Source of the DNA: Desulfoglaeba alkanexedens ALDC
Lineage (GTDB): Bacteria > Desulfobacterota > Syntrophobacteria > Syntrophobacterales > DSM-9756
Length of the DNA stretch: 64,000 bases
Reading direction: 5' to 3'
Assembly: GCF_005377625.1 (NCBI RefSeq)
Contig: NZ_CP040098.1
Span: forward strand, 248,001 to 312,000
Below are positions 51,735 through 60,617 of the stretch, piece after piece. The first letter of the stretch is position 1, and every line of letters begins with the position of its first letter. A program made the translations under genes and the position numbers. The notes under the pieces were generated by a model. That model did no database searches. It saw only the letters and a list, made by a program, of their open reading frames with translations, and was not told the DNA's origin.

Positions 51735-53576
51735 ATGTTTTTCAAAACGCCACACCGCAGCGGTACTTCATGGCTTTTGCCTTTCAACTTCGGGACCCGT
51801 CGCGAAAACAGGCGGCGGGCTTTGGCCGTGCTTCTCACCTTCTTGCTTTTCGCGCTCGTGTACCCGGCGGCCTGGGCGGATCCGCCCCAGTGGGCGCCCG
51901 GAAGGATCCTGGTCCAGGCCCGATCCGGCGTGGACGATTGGCGGCTGGAAGACGTCCTGGCCCGGCACGGTGCTCGAACCGTGAGCATACTGGAAAAGAT
52001 CAAGGTGCACATCGTGTCCGTTCCGCCCCAGGCGGAAGAAGCCGTGGCCCGGGCCCTCGCTCACAACCCCAACATCGCCTTCGCCGAACCCGACCGGCTG
52101 CTGCCGCCCGGCGAAATCCATCCCGACGATCCCCAGTACCCGAACCAGTGGCATCTCCCGCTCATGAACGCTCCCGGCGCCTGGGATTACACCCTCGGCG
52201 ACGGTGTCGTCGCGGCCGTCCTGGACACCGGGGTCGACGCCACCCACGCGGACCTCGCAGGAAAGCTGGTCCCGGGCTGGAACATTTACAACAATAACGC
52301 TGACACCTCCGACATCTACGGTCACGGCACCAAGGTCGCCGGAGTGATCGGCGCCGCCGCCGACAACGGCCTGGGCGTGGCCTCTCTCTCATGGAACACG
52401 ATGATCATGCCGGTCCGCATCAGCCGCGACGACGGCTACGCCTACTACAGCACCATCGCGAGCGGCCTCACCTGGGCGGCGGATCACGGTGCTCACGTCG
52501 CCAACATCAGCTACATGGTCACGGGAAGTTCCACGGTGGGGAGTGCGGCCGCTTACTTCCGGGAAAGGGGCGGGGTAGTGTTCGCCTCGGCGGGAAACTC
52601 CGGCGCCCTGGAGTCTGTCCTCGACAGTGAAACCATCATCAGTGTTGCCGCCACCACCAGTTCCGACGACCGGGCCAGTTGGTCCTCCTACGGGGACTTC
52701 GTGGATCTGGCCGCTCCCGGTGCCGGCATCGTGACTACGATGCGAGGCGGCGGCTACGCGAGCGTTTCCGGAACGTCCTTTTCGAGCCCGGCGGCAGCGG
52801 CCGTGGGGGCGCTTGTGCTCGCGATCAACCCCGTCCTTTCACCCAGCCGGGTGGAACAGGTCATAGAAAGCACCCCCGTGGATCTGGGAACCACGGGTTG
52901 GGACATCTACTACGGGCACGGCCGGGTGGACGCGTTGGCCGCGATCCTCGCGGCACTGGAGACCTCGGAAACGGCGGACACCCAGGCTCCTTCGGCCGCC
53001 ATCCTTGCGCCGACGGGCGGCACCGTTTCCGGTGACGTAGCGGTAGACGTGAGTGCTTCCGACAACGTAGGGGTCATCAACGTCGCGCTCTACGCCGACG
53101 GTTCCTTCGTGGCCGAGGATACGGAGCCGCCTTTCCAGTTCACGGTGGATACGCTGCTCCACGGCGACGGTTCCCTCACCCTGACCGCCACCGCACTGGA
53201 TGCCGCCGGAAACCAAGGGAACTCCGAACCGGTCACCGTCACCGTGGACAATACGCCCGACCCCGTGGATACGGAAGCACCCGCAGTGGTGATTCTGAAC
53301 CCTTCCGACGGCACCACCCTGGAGAAACTGGTCCGCATCCAGATGAGCGCCTCGGACAACGCGGGGGTGACGCGCCTTGGCTGTTACGTCGACGGGAAAC
53401 TCTTGGGCGAGACGGAGGGAGACTTCCTTTCCATAAACTGGAACACGTGGAAAGCCGCCGACGGGAACCACACCATTACCGGGGAAGCCTGGGACGCAGC
53501 GGGAAATCTGGCCGAAACCACCATCACCGTGGTTAAACCGGCCGACACGTTGAAAACATCCCAAAACAGCAACTGA
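51735..53576 (+). CDS. Secreted subtilisin-like S8 protease with Ig-like repeats
   Basis: 613 residues: signal peptide with long n-region (about 1-48), an I9-like propeptide (about 55-120), the S8 catalytic domain (about 130-430) with Asp164 (VLDTGVDATH), His197 (GHGTKVAGVIG), oxyanion Asn288 (ASAGNSG) and Ser348 (SGTSFSSPAAAA), then two Ig-like beta-sandwich repeats (about 435-520 and 530-605; each starts with APSAAIL or APAVVIL). ATG at 51735 follows AAGGAGG. A GEMM riboswitch in the leader suggests c-di-GMP control of its production. Confidence 0.93.
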   Translation: MFFKTPHRSGTSWLLPFNFGTRRENRRRALAVLLTFLLFALVYPAAWADPPQWAPGRILVQARSGVDDWRLEDVLARHGARTVSILEKIKVHIVSVPPQAEEAVARALAHNPNIAFAEPDRLLPPGEIHPDDPQYPNQWHLPLMNAPGAWDYTLGDGVVAAVLDTGVDATHADLAGKLVPGWNIYNNNADTSDIYGHGTKVAGVIGAAADNGLGVASLSWNTMIMPVRISRDDGYAYYSTIASGLTWAADHGAHVANISYMVTGSSTVGSAAAYFRERGGVVFASAGNSGALESVLDSETIISVAATTSSDDRASWSSYGDFVDLAAPGAGIVTTMRGGGYASVSGTSFSSPAAAAVGALVLAINPVLSPSRVEQVIESTPVDLGTTGWDIYYGHGRVDALAAILAALETSETADTQAPSAAILAPTGGTVSGDVAVDVSASDNVGVINVALYADGSFVAEDTEPPFQFTVDTLLHGDGSLTLTATALDAAGNQGNSEPVTVTVDNTPDPVDTEAPAVVILNPSDGTTLEKLVRIQMSASDNAGVTRLGCYVDGKLLGETEGDFLSINWNTWKAADGNHTITGEAWDAAGNLAETTITVVKPADTLKTSQNSN

Positions 53577-53690
53577 CGAAACCCATCGAACCATCACCCG
53601 AACCAGCTTCCGTAATTGACTGCTGATCTGAATTCGTGCGCTCTCTTCCGGCATTTCGAGATTCAGCCGACTATTCCCAAGAAAACTCAA

Positions 53691-53719
53691 AAGGGCTTGG
53701 CATAGGATGGCAAGCCCTT
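53691..53719 (-). terminator. Terminator downstream of the PEP-CTERM gene
   Basis: A 9-bp stem AAGGGCTTG/CAAGCCCTT with an 11-nt loop is followed on the minus strand by a T-rich TTTTGAGTTTTC tract. It lies between the convergent protease and PEP-CTERM genes and may serve both. Confidence 0.6.
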
Positions 53720-53779
53720 CACCATTTTCGCAACCAAAGAACGCCGGCTATGGCCCAAGCCGGAGACAGCCTCTTTCCT

Positions 53780-54589
53780 TCAACGTTTTCTGCGCCAGCG
53801 CCCGACCGCCCCGGCCCCGATCAACCCGGTCCCGACCAGGAGGAGGCTCGCCGGCTCCGGGATGACTTCCGATGGCGGTTGTCCACCATCACCACTGCCA
53901 CCATCGTGGGAAAACGGACTGAAGACAGAATGTATCTTGTGATTCGTCTTCACAATGTGGTCGTAGGCCACGATATCCATCCACGTGTAGCCTTCGCCAA
54001 CGTTCACATGGAAGACTTTCGTCTCACCCACCGCCGTATCGCCCCACTCCTCCCCGGGAATAAAATTCATCACCGTCTCACCAAGGCCAAAGTCCCCTAC
54101 CATATATTCATAGTAGGATGTAGGAAAGACCCCATGTGGAGGTACCGAAGTTCCATCCCCCATAACGGGAGTCCCGTAGGAAACGAACTTGTAATTTTCA
54201 TCCAGGTAAACATCCCCGGTTCCTTCGTGCAGTAAATCGTGATTACCCGCAATTCTTGTGGCGACTCCGGTTGAATTATAGCTGGGTTCGGAAGACGTTC
54301 CATCAACCCACGTAATATCAATGGTGCCGTCCTCATCGGTTGAGACCGCCAAAGCGATTTTAACATCAAAGATTTCTTCCTGGGCGCCGATCACCCAGAG
54401 ATCATACTCCAGGCTTTCCATGATCCAGGTTTCCGTGTCCGTGTCGTAGGTCGCCCCAGGAATATAAATCTGCAATTTGGGGACCGCCCAGACGGGAGCA
54501 TACAGGCCGGCCGTCAGTGGCAATGAGGCCAGAAGGAACATGAAAAGCCAGACCACCCCCCAACGTTTTCTTTTCGCTTCTTTCAGCAT
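53780..54589 (-). CDS. PEP-CTERM sorted exported protein
   Basis: 269 residues: signal peptide (about 1-36), a beta-rich extracellular domain with TDTETWIMESLEYDLWVIGA and DIVAYDHIVKTNHKIHSVFS, and a C-terminal PEP-CTERM signal (IPEPASLLLVGTGLIGAG then RWRRKR). The domain resembles the choice-of-anchor type proteins of PEP-CTERM systems. The signal implies an exosortase elsewhere in the genome and, by family knowledge, a link to exopolysaccharide. ATG at 54589 follows GGAGGGA. Confidence 0.88.
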   Translation of the reverse strand: MLKEAKRKRWGVVWLFMFLLASLPLTAGLYAPVWAVPKLQIYIPGATYDTDTETWIMESLEYDLWVIGAQEEIFDVKIALAVSTDEDGTIDITWVDGTSSEPSYNSTGVATRIAGNHDLLHEGTGDVYLDENYKFVSYGTPVMGDGTSVPPHGVFPTSYYEYMVGDFGLGETVMNFIPGEEWGDTAVGETKVFHVNVGEGYTWMDIVAYDHIVKTNHKIHSVFSPFSHDGGSGDGGQPPSEVIPEPASLLLVGTGLIGAGAVGRWRRKR

Positions 54590-55245
54590 GACATCCCTCC
54601 AGCACCGGAGCCTAATGAGCCGCAAGAAAACTCGTCGGAGAACGTGTTGAAGCAACCAACATGCCAATACGGCCGTCCAGCGTTCATGTCTCTAACCAAT
54701 TGTATCGACTAGATAATTTTGAGACAGAAGTGAGCGTTTTGATCTGTATCGGGACAGGTGTGCAATAGGCTTCCACTCGGGGATGCAACCCCCGTCTCAG
54801 ATCGGTAATCCATTGCACATGCCTTTTGGGGTGGGATTGGACCCTAAGAGCCGATCTGAGATTACCCCGCACCCTTTGGGGATTGAGTGTCCGTTTTTTC
54901 GCGTAGGGGCGGATCGCGAACGGCGGTTAAGGAGCGACTCATGCCCTGTAGGAGCCGGCTTGCCGGCGATCAGGGTCAACGCGGTATTGCCGGTTTTACG
55001 GGTCGCGGGCAAGCCCGCTCCTACCGACAACGGAAAACCGGGCCGATGGGGCATGGCGTTGGGGTTGGTTCATCGCGGCGAGGGCGCCACTCCCACAGAT
55101 GGTTTGCATCGCGGCCAAGGCCGCTCCTACAGGAACACGGAACGTCAGGGCCCGACTTTCATGAGCTTGTTTTCGGACGACATCTAAGCCCATGGGCTTC
55201 CGAAGACTCCATGAGGTGCCTCCGGCTTATCCGCTCCAATACGCC
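54590..55245. repeat. Repeat-rich gap with composite REP-like element, copy 3
   Basis: No gene is supported. It holds an inverted repeat CTCAGATCGG/CCGATCTGAG (54796-54860), a REP-like unit bounded by CCTGTAGGAGC/GCTCCTACC (54945-55024) nearly the reverse complement of that at 33643, and a second partial unit leading to CCCGACTTTCATGAGCTTGT (to 55171). The last hairpin is broken: TTTCGGACGACATCT replaces its second arm. Confidence 0.7.
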
Positions 55246-56361
55246 TCACAGCACGAACCACTCGTTCCGGCTCAGACTTTCGCACCCCGTCTCGCTCACC
55301 CGGACCATGTTTTCCAGGCGCACACCGCCGAGACCTGGAAGATAGATGCCGGGTTCCACGGTGAGGACCATGTTTTCCTGGAGGATCACGTGGTTTTTCC
55401 TGCCGTAGCCGGGTCTTTCGTGGACCGCGAGTCCGACGCCATGTCCCAGGCCGTGGCCGAAAGCGTCGCCGTAGCCCGCCTTTTCGATGATTCCCCGGGC
55501 GATGCGGTCCACTTCCAGCGAATCCACACCGGGGCGGACGGCGTTCATGGCCGCCAGCTGAGCTTCCCGTACGATGCGGTAGATCTCCTTCATTTTTTCC
55601 GGAACCCGCGGACCCAGCCAGGTTCGGGTCATGTCGGAACAGTAGAGGCGCAGCCGGGAACCCAGGTCAAGGACCACCGCATCGTCTTCACGGATCGCCC
55701 GGCTGGTGGGAACCGCGTGCGGGAGCGCCCCGTTGGGCCCACTCGCCACAATGGGCGGAAACGACACAGCTTCCGCGCCCGCTTCCCGAATGCCCCGTTC
55801 GATGGCCCAGGCCACATCCTTTTCCCGGAGGCCCGGCCGGAGCGACGCCCAGACCTCGTGGAGCACCCCTTCGGTCACGGCGATGGATGCGCGAATCCGC
55901 TCGATTTCCCCGAGTTCCTTTATCATGCGGCCTTCTTCCACGAATCCCTTTTCGGCGACGAGCACCGCGTCCGGCTGAGCCGACCGCAGCATGTCCTGGA
56001 TCTCCACGTAGAGTTGATGCGTCAGGTGGTGCGATTCCACGCCCAGGCGTCGCACCGCAAGTGTTCGAAAGATATCGGGCAGTACCTGGTCCAGTCCTTC
56101 CCGGTGGATCAGCGTTTCGTAGCCTCGGGCTTCGGCTTTCGCCTCTTCTTCGTAGCGGAAGTCCGTTACGAGGACCTGCCTAGAGCCGGTGATCACCAGC
56201 AAGCCGGAGCTTTCGGTGAGCTGCACGTCTTCCGCTTCAAAGCCGCTCAGGTAGTAGCGGTTTTCAGGGACCGAAACCAGAAAACCGTCCAGCTCCCGTT
56301 CTTCCATCTTCCGCCTCAACGCCCGCAGTCTTTGTGCATAAGGATCCGGAACTCCGGTCAT
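55246..56361 (-). CDS. M24 Xaa-Pro peptidase family protein
   Basis: 371 residues. The creatinase-like N-terminal domain (QRLRALRRKMEERELDGFLV) is followed by the pita-bread metallopeptidase domain with ligands in VVLDLGSRLRLYCSDMTRTW (two Asp), DAFGHGLGHGVGLAVHERPG (His), VLTVEPGIYLPG (Glu) and GVRLENMVRV (Glu). ATG at 56361 follows GGAAGGAGG. Cleaves Xaa-Pro bonds by family; substrate not determined. Confidence 0.93.
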   Translation of the reverse strand: MTGVPDPYAQRLRALRRKMEERELDGFLVSVPENRYYLSGFEAEDVQLTESSGLLVITGSRQVLVTDFRYEEEAKAEARGYETLIHREGLDQVLPDIFRTLAVRRLGVESHHLTHQLYVEIQDMLRSAQPDAVLVAEKGFVEEGRMIKELGEIERIRASIAVTEGVLHEVWASLRPGLREKDVAWAIERGIREAGAEAVSFPPIVASGPNGALPHAVPTSRAIREDDAVVLDLGSRLRLYCSDMTRTWLGPRVPEKMKEIYRIVREAQLAAMNAVRPGVDSLEVDRIARGIIEKAGYGDAFGHGLGHGVGLAVHERPGYGRKNHVILQENMVLTVEPGIYLPGLGGVRLENMVRVSETGCESLSRNEWFVL

Positions 56362-56506
56362 GATTCCTCCTTCCACCACTGTCCTTGCGTTGGACACTCA
56401 CCGGAACCAGGAGATGTGTTGCGCGAAACACTCGCTTCCTTATCTATAGCGCGGGAGCCCGGCCGAAGCACCCGAAAAGATCGGGCGGCGGCAATGGACG
56501 CAGAGA

Positions 56507-56531
56507 AAACTTGACAAGACTAGTCAGGTAT
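56507..56531 (+). promoter_or_regulatory. IscR type-1-like operator overlapping a -35 box
   Basis: AAACTTGACAAGACTAGTCA continuing GGTAT matches the E. coli IscR type 1 consensus at 21 of 25 positions by my count, including TTGAC and AGTC. It overlaps a TTGACA -35 element, so a bound Rrf2 regulator would block transcription. It lies 136 bp upstream of the NIL-ferredoxin gene, whose operon encodes an IscR-like protein. Confidence 0.6.
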
Positions 56532-56666
56532 TTTAAGCACAACCACGCTCCGCGCCTTCGAGCGGACGTGGGGGGACATCCTTTCCTCGATGGAAGGTGC
56601 CGGCGCCTGTTCCTGGAAGCTCACGCGGGAAGCCAGGTCCAAAACGAACGACCACAAGGATGTGCC

Positions 56667-57104
56667 ATGTACGCGAGAATGCTTCTACTTCGTTTCCCCA
56701 GGGAGATCGTGGATAAACCCATCGTGACCAACCTGGTCCGAACCTACGATCTCTCATTCAATATCCTCAAGGCGCAGATTTACCCCCGAAAAGAAGGCCT
56801 GATGGTGATGGAACTGCGCGGCAACCGCAAGGACTACGAACGCGGCATCCAGTACCTCCATGACATCGGGGTAATCATTGAATCCATCGCCCAGGGCATC
56901 CGGCGGGACGACGAGAGGTGCTACCAGTGCGGCGCCTGCACGGCGGTCTGCCCCACGGGCGCGCTCCACATCCAGCGCCCGGAAATGCAAGTGATCTTCG
57001 ATCCAGAACGCTGCAGCGCCTGTGAACTGTGCGTCAAAGCCTGTCCGTCGCGGGCCATGATCGTGACTCTGGACCGGTCGCTCGACCTGGAAGAGGCGGT
57101 CTGA
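56667..57104 (+). CDS. NIL-domain ferredoxin
   Basis: 145 residues: an N-terminal NIL domain (about 1-75, RMLLLRFPREIVDKPIVTNL) followed by two 4Fe-4S motifs, CYQCGACTAVCPTGAL and CSACELCVKACPSRAM. NIL-ferredoxins are known in sulfur metabolism, including homocysteine synthesis in anaerobes. ATG at 56667 follows AAGGAT. It is the first gene after the IscR-type site and 47 bp upstream of iscR. Confidence 0.88.
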   Translation: MYARMLLLRFPREIVDKPIVTNLVRTYDLSFNILKAQIYPRKEGLMVMELRGNRKDYERGIQYLHDIGVIIESIAQGIRRDDERCYQCGACTAVCPTGALHIQRPEMQVIFDPERCSACELCVKACPSRAMIVTLDRSLDLEEAV

Positions 57105-57151
57105 CGGCTTCCGGTGGATGGCAGGGTTGGAGAAACCTCGGGAGGTAGGAT

Positions 57152-57616
57152 TTGAGACTGTCCACGCGGGCTCACTACGCCGTCCGGGCGGTTCTGGACC
57201 TAGCGATTCACGCCGTGGACCGGCCGGTACCCATTCAGGAAATAGCGGAGCGGCAGGCGATATCCCAGGCGTACCTGGAGCAGTTGTTCGCCAAGCTGCG
57301 GCGCGGAAGGATCATCCGGAGCGTCCGCGGACCCCGGGGCGGATATCTGCTGGCGCGCCCCGCCGCGGAAGTGACTCTGGCCGAGATCATGGAATGGGTG
57401 GACGAACCCTTGGAACCGGTGGCGTGTCTGGACAAAGACGGGCACTGCGACCGCGAAGGCGGGTGCAACACGCATCAGATCTGGCGGGACCTGGGCCGCC
57501 ATATCCGAAGTTTCCTGGAATCGCTTACCGTGGAACAGGCGCTTCGCGACGCGCAGGTGGAAGAATCCGTGAACGCGACCGACACCGGTCGTCAGTCCCT
57601 CAGTTCTGGAGGATAG
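57152..57616 (+). CDS. iscR: Rrf2-family Fe-S regulator, IscR-like
   Basis: 154 residues from a TTG start after GGGAGG. The winged helix MRLSTRAHYAVRAVLDLAIH and the recognition region VRGPRGGYLLAR are typical. Three Cys and a His (CLDKDGHCDREGGCNTH, about 92-108) match the CxnCxnC plus CxxH cluster ligands of IscR, with the first spacing one residue longer (x6, x5) than in E. coli. It probably senses Fe-S status and represses its own operon through the site at 56507. Confidence 0.88.
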   Translation: MRLSTRAHYAVRAVLDLAIHAVDRPVPIQEIAERQAISQAYLEQLFAKLRRGRIIRSVRGPRGGYLLARPAAEVTLAEIMEWVDEPLEPVACLDKDGHCDREGGCNTHQIWRDLGRHIRSFLESLTVEQALRDAQVEESVNATDTGRQSLSSGG

Positions 57617-57621
57617 AAGGC

Positions 57622-58128
57622 ATGAATTACAGCGACATTGTCATGGATCATTTCATGAACCCGAGAAACGTAGGCGAACTGGAGAGTCCCGACGGCATCG
57701 GTCAGATCGGAAACGTAAGCTGCGGGGACATCATGCGGATGACCATCAGGGTACGTGAGGAACGCATCGAGGACGTGCGGTTCAAGACCTTCGGCTGCGG
57801 TGCGGCCATCGCCGTGAGTTCCATGGTGACCGAGATGGTCAAGGGGAAATCCCTGGAGGAAGCCGTGGCCATCAACCGGGACGATGTCGCGCAGGCCCTG
57901 GGCGGGCTTCCTGAAAAGAAGCTTCACTGTTCCAACCTGGGAACGGACGCGCTCAAGGCGGCCATCAACGACTACTGGCGGAAGACGGGGCACCCGGAAA
58001 AGGTGGTCCCGCTGGAAGACCAACACCTGGAGCATGAATCCGAAGAAGCGAATGCGTGTTGCGGTAGCAATGAGCGGGGGTGTCGACAGCCTGAAGACGG
58101 CGGCGTTTCTCAAGGCACAGGGGCATGA
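57622..58128 (+). CDS. iscU: IscU/NifU-like Fe-S scaffold protein
   Basis: 168 residues. MNYSDIVMDHFMNPRNVGEL and the three cluster Cys with the Asp are present: NVSCGD (Cys-Gly-Asp), TFGCGAAIAVSS and KLHCSNLGTDAL. The scaffold core ends near residue 130; the remaining tail (EESEEANACC region) carries additional Cys. This tail overlaps the start of mnmA by up to 95 bp in another frame. No cysteine desulfurase gene is adjacent. Confidence 0.9.
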   Translation: MNYSDIVMDHFMNPRNVGELESPDGIGQIGNVSCGDIMRMTIRVREERIEDVRFKTFGCGAAIAVSSMVTEMVKGKSLEEAVAINRDDVAQALGGLPEKKLHCSNLGTDALKAAINDYWRKTGHPEKVVPLEDQHLEHESEEANACCGSNERGCRQPEDGGVSQGTGA

Positions 58129-59143
58129 CGTCTTCGGCGTCCACATGCGGGTGCTTCCCGAATCGCGAAACGGGCGGTGGGACGCTCGGAAGGTGAACCG
58201 GGAGAAGGAAGACGCCGTGCAACGGCTGGCATCCCGCCTGGGGATCGAACTGCGCGTGGTGGATCTCAGGGAGGCCTTCGATCGGCTGGTGATTCAGCCG
58301 TTCCTCACCGCTTACCGGAACGGGCTCACGCCCAATCCCTGCACGCTCTGCAACCCCGCAGTGAAGTTTGGAATACTCTTGGAAAAGGCCCTGGAAGGGG
58401 GCGTAGATCGGCTGGCCACGGGCCATTATGCGCGGGTCCTTCCGCCGGACGACCGTTTCCCCGGGTACCGGCTCCTTCGAGGACGCGATCCCGCCAAAGA
58501 CCAGTCGTATTTCCTGTTCGGACTGGACCGGAAAAGCTTGGCGAAGGCCCTTTTCCCCCTGGGCGAACTCCGCAAAGACGACGTTCGCCGCTGGGCCGCC
58601 TCCGAAGGTTACACAGACCTCCTTTCCGCAGAAAGCCAGGAAATCTGTTTCGTTCCTTCCGGCCATTACGTGGAATTCTTAGAAGAACGCATAGGTGATG
58701 CGGCGTTTTCCGTTCCCGGACCCATTCTGAACACCGACGGAACCGTCCTGGGCGAACATCGGGGGGTGTTTCGCTACACCGTGGGGCAGCGGCGGGGGCT
58801 GGGGCTCCCGTCCACCGAACCCTACTACGTGGTAGCCATCGAACCGGAAAGGAACGCCGTGAGAGTCGGCCGGGCTCGCGACCTGGAGCGGGACCGGCTG
58901 ATCGTCGAAAAGGTGAACTGGGTATCCATGGACCCTCCGGATCGACCCATCCGGGCTTGTGTGCGCATCCGCTATCGGCACCGGGCTGCGCCGGCCTTCG
59001 TGATTCCCCGCGATGACGCAAGCGCGGCCGTCCGTTTCGATCGGCCGCAGAGAGCCGTGACTCCGGGCCAGGCGGCGGTTTTTTACGACGGCGACACGGT
59101 CCTGGGGGGCGGAACCATCGCGCGCGAAGGGACGCAGGGGTGA
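58034..59143 (+). CDS. mnmA: tRNA-specific 2-thiouridylase MnmA
   Basis: 369 residues from ATG 58034 (363 from ATG 58052). It adds the 2-thio group to U34 of Lys, Glu and Gln tRNAs. The PP-loop AVAMSGGVDSLKTAAFL, NPCTLCNPAVKF (first catalytic Cys), SAESQEICFVPSGHY (second Cys), GRDPAKDQSYFLF and GQRRGLGLPSTEPYYV are present. The start lies within the 3' end of iscU, indicating tight coupling to sulfur delivery on the scaffold. Confidence 0.93.
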   Translation: MNPKKRMRVAVAMSGGVDSLKTAAFLKAQGHDVFGVHMRVLPESRNGRWDARKVNREKEDAVQRLASRLGIELRVVDLREAFDRLVIQPFLTAYRNGLTPNPCTLCNPAVKFGILLEKALEGGVDRLATGHYARVLPPDDRFPGYRLLRGRDPAKDQSYFLFGLDRKSLAKALFPLGELRKDDVRRWAASEGYTDLLSAESQEICFVPSGHYVEFLEERIGDAAFSVPGPILNTDGTVLGEHRGVFRYTVGQRRGLGLPSTEPYYVVAIEPERNAVRVGRARDLERDRLIVEKVNWVSMDPPDRPIRACVRIRYRHRAAPAFVIPRDDASAAVRFDRPQRAVTPGQAAVFYDGDTVLGGGTIAREGTQG

Positions 59144-59285
59144 GCGTGCCGTCGCTTTACGGTACGGATCTGGACGGAAACCCGCTCGTTCGGCCGGGGA
59201 AGCGATGGCTTCCGCGGCGGACGCGGGCCGTGTTTCACAATATGGCGGAAGCCGAGCACACTGTGCCGACCCGAGGCGGGTTGTG

Positions 59286-60593
59286 ATGCATCTTCGAGCG
59301 GCCGTCGAAACCTTGGGCTGCAAGGTCAACCAGTACGAGTCGTCCTTTTTTCAGGAACGCCTGGAAGACGCCGGCTTCCGGATCGTCTCCTTCAAGGAGC
59401 GGGCGGACCTTTACCTGGTGCATGGCTGCGCGGTCACCTCGCGGGCCTGCTATCAGACCCGGCAGCTTCTTCGGCGCGCCGTGCGGACGAACCCCGACGC
59501 CCGCATCGTCGCCGCCGGCTGCAGCGCTCAACTGGAAGGCGACCGGTACGCCGCCGAGGGCATCGCGAGCCACGTACTGGGGACGGTAGACAAGTACCAT
59601 CTGCTGCAATGGCTTGAGAAACCAGCTGACCTCAACCGGCCGCTCGTGGCTCGGAGCGACCCGCGGCGGAGCCCGCCGCTTCGCCCTCTCACCATCGGCA
59701 GGATGCTGGACAGGCGGAGCCGGGCCTTCCTCAAGGTGCAGGACGGCTGCAACGCTTTCTGCACCTACTGCATCGTGCCGTGGACCCGAGGGCGAAGTCG
59801 CAGCCTTCCCCTGAACGACGCGGTGGGGCAGCTTCGACGCTTCGTTTCCGAAGGCTACGGCGAAGTGGTGCTTTCGGGGATCCACTTGGGCCAGTGGGGC
59901 CGCGACCTTCATCCGCCCGGAACCCTTCCCGGTCTGCTGCGGGCCTGCATGGATGCAGCCGGCGGCGCCCGGCTGCGCCTCAGTTCCTTGGAACCGCACG
60001 AATGGACCGACGAACTCCTGAACGTGCTCGGCGACTCACCCGGGGTCTGTCCCCACTTCCACGTACCGCTTCAGAACGGTGACCCGAAAATCCTCGAAGC
60101 CATGGGGCGGCCGTACACGCCGGACGAATATGCAGCGCTCGTGCTGGAGCTTCGGCGTCGCTTTCCGGATGCGGCCATTGGAGCGGACGTGCTGGTGGGG
60201 TTTCCCGGGGAAAGCGAAGCCCGTTTCCGAAACACGCTGGAACTTATCGAACGGCTCCCCCTCACCTACCTGCATGTCTTTCCCTTTTCCCCGCGGCCGG
60301 GAACCCCGGCGGCCGGCTTCAGGGACCGCCCTCACGGGGCGGCCGTCAAGCGGCGGGCCGAAGTGTTGAGAAACCTGGGAAGGGAAAAACGGCGGCGGTT
60401 CGAAGCCGGCTTTGTTGGGAGCCGCGTGGAAGTCCTCGTGGAGTCGGAAGCCTCCCCTGGGTGGCTCCGGGGGACTTCGGAGAATTATCTTTCGGTGAGG
60501 TTCGCCGCCGCGGCCGCGCCGCCCACCGGCGCTCGGGTGGGAGTCCGCGTGGAAAGGACCGGCCAGCAAGGGCTTATCGGCATCATCGATTGA
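59286..60593 (+). CDS. mtaB: tRNA t6A37 methylthiotransferase MtaB
   Basis: 435 residues. Radical-SAM enzyme that makes ms2t6A at A37. An N-terminal UPF0004 domain with Cys ligands (VETLGCKVNQYES, HGCAVTSRA, AAGCSAQLEGD) is followed by the radical SAM core CNAFCTYCIVPWTRG (CxxxCxxC) and a C-terminal TRAM domain (FVGSRVEVLVE). ATG at 59286 follows GAGGCGG. It is 142 bp after mnmA, so two tRNA sulfur modifications sit with Fe-S assembly genes. Confidence 0.93.
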   Translation: MHLRAAVETLGCKVNQYESSFFQERLEDAGFRIVSFKERADLYLVHGCAVTSRACYQTRQLLRRAVRTNPDARIVAAGCSAQLEGDRYAAEGIASHVLGTVDKYHLLQWLEKPADLNRPLVARSDPRRSPPLRPLTIGRMLDRRSRAFLKVQDGCNAFCTYCIVPWTRGRSRSLPLNDAVGQLRRFVSEGYGEVVLSGIHLGQWGRDLHPPGTLPGLLRACMDAAGGARLRLSSLEPHEWTDELLNVLGDSPGVCPHFHVPLQNGDPKILEAMGRPYTPDEYAALVLELRRRFPDAAIGADVLVGFPGESEARFRNTLELIERLPLTYLHVFPFSPRPGTPAAGFRDRPHGAAVKRRAEVLRNLGREKRRRFEAGFVGSRVEVLVESEASPGWLRGTSENYLSVRFAAAAAPPTGARVGVRVERTGQQGLIGIID

Positions 60594-60617
60594 ACGACCT
60601 CGTTTCGGCTCAGACCC

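Noticed and set aside
55192-56514. A 440-codon plus-strand frame opposite the Xaa-Pro peptidase
   Set aside because: Shadow of the M24 gene, whose catalytic motifs are all on the minus strand.
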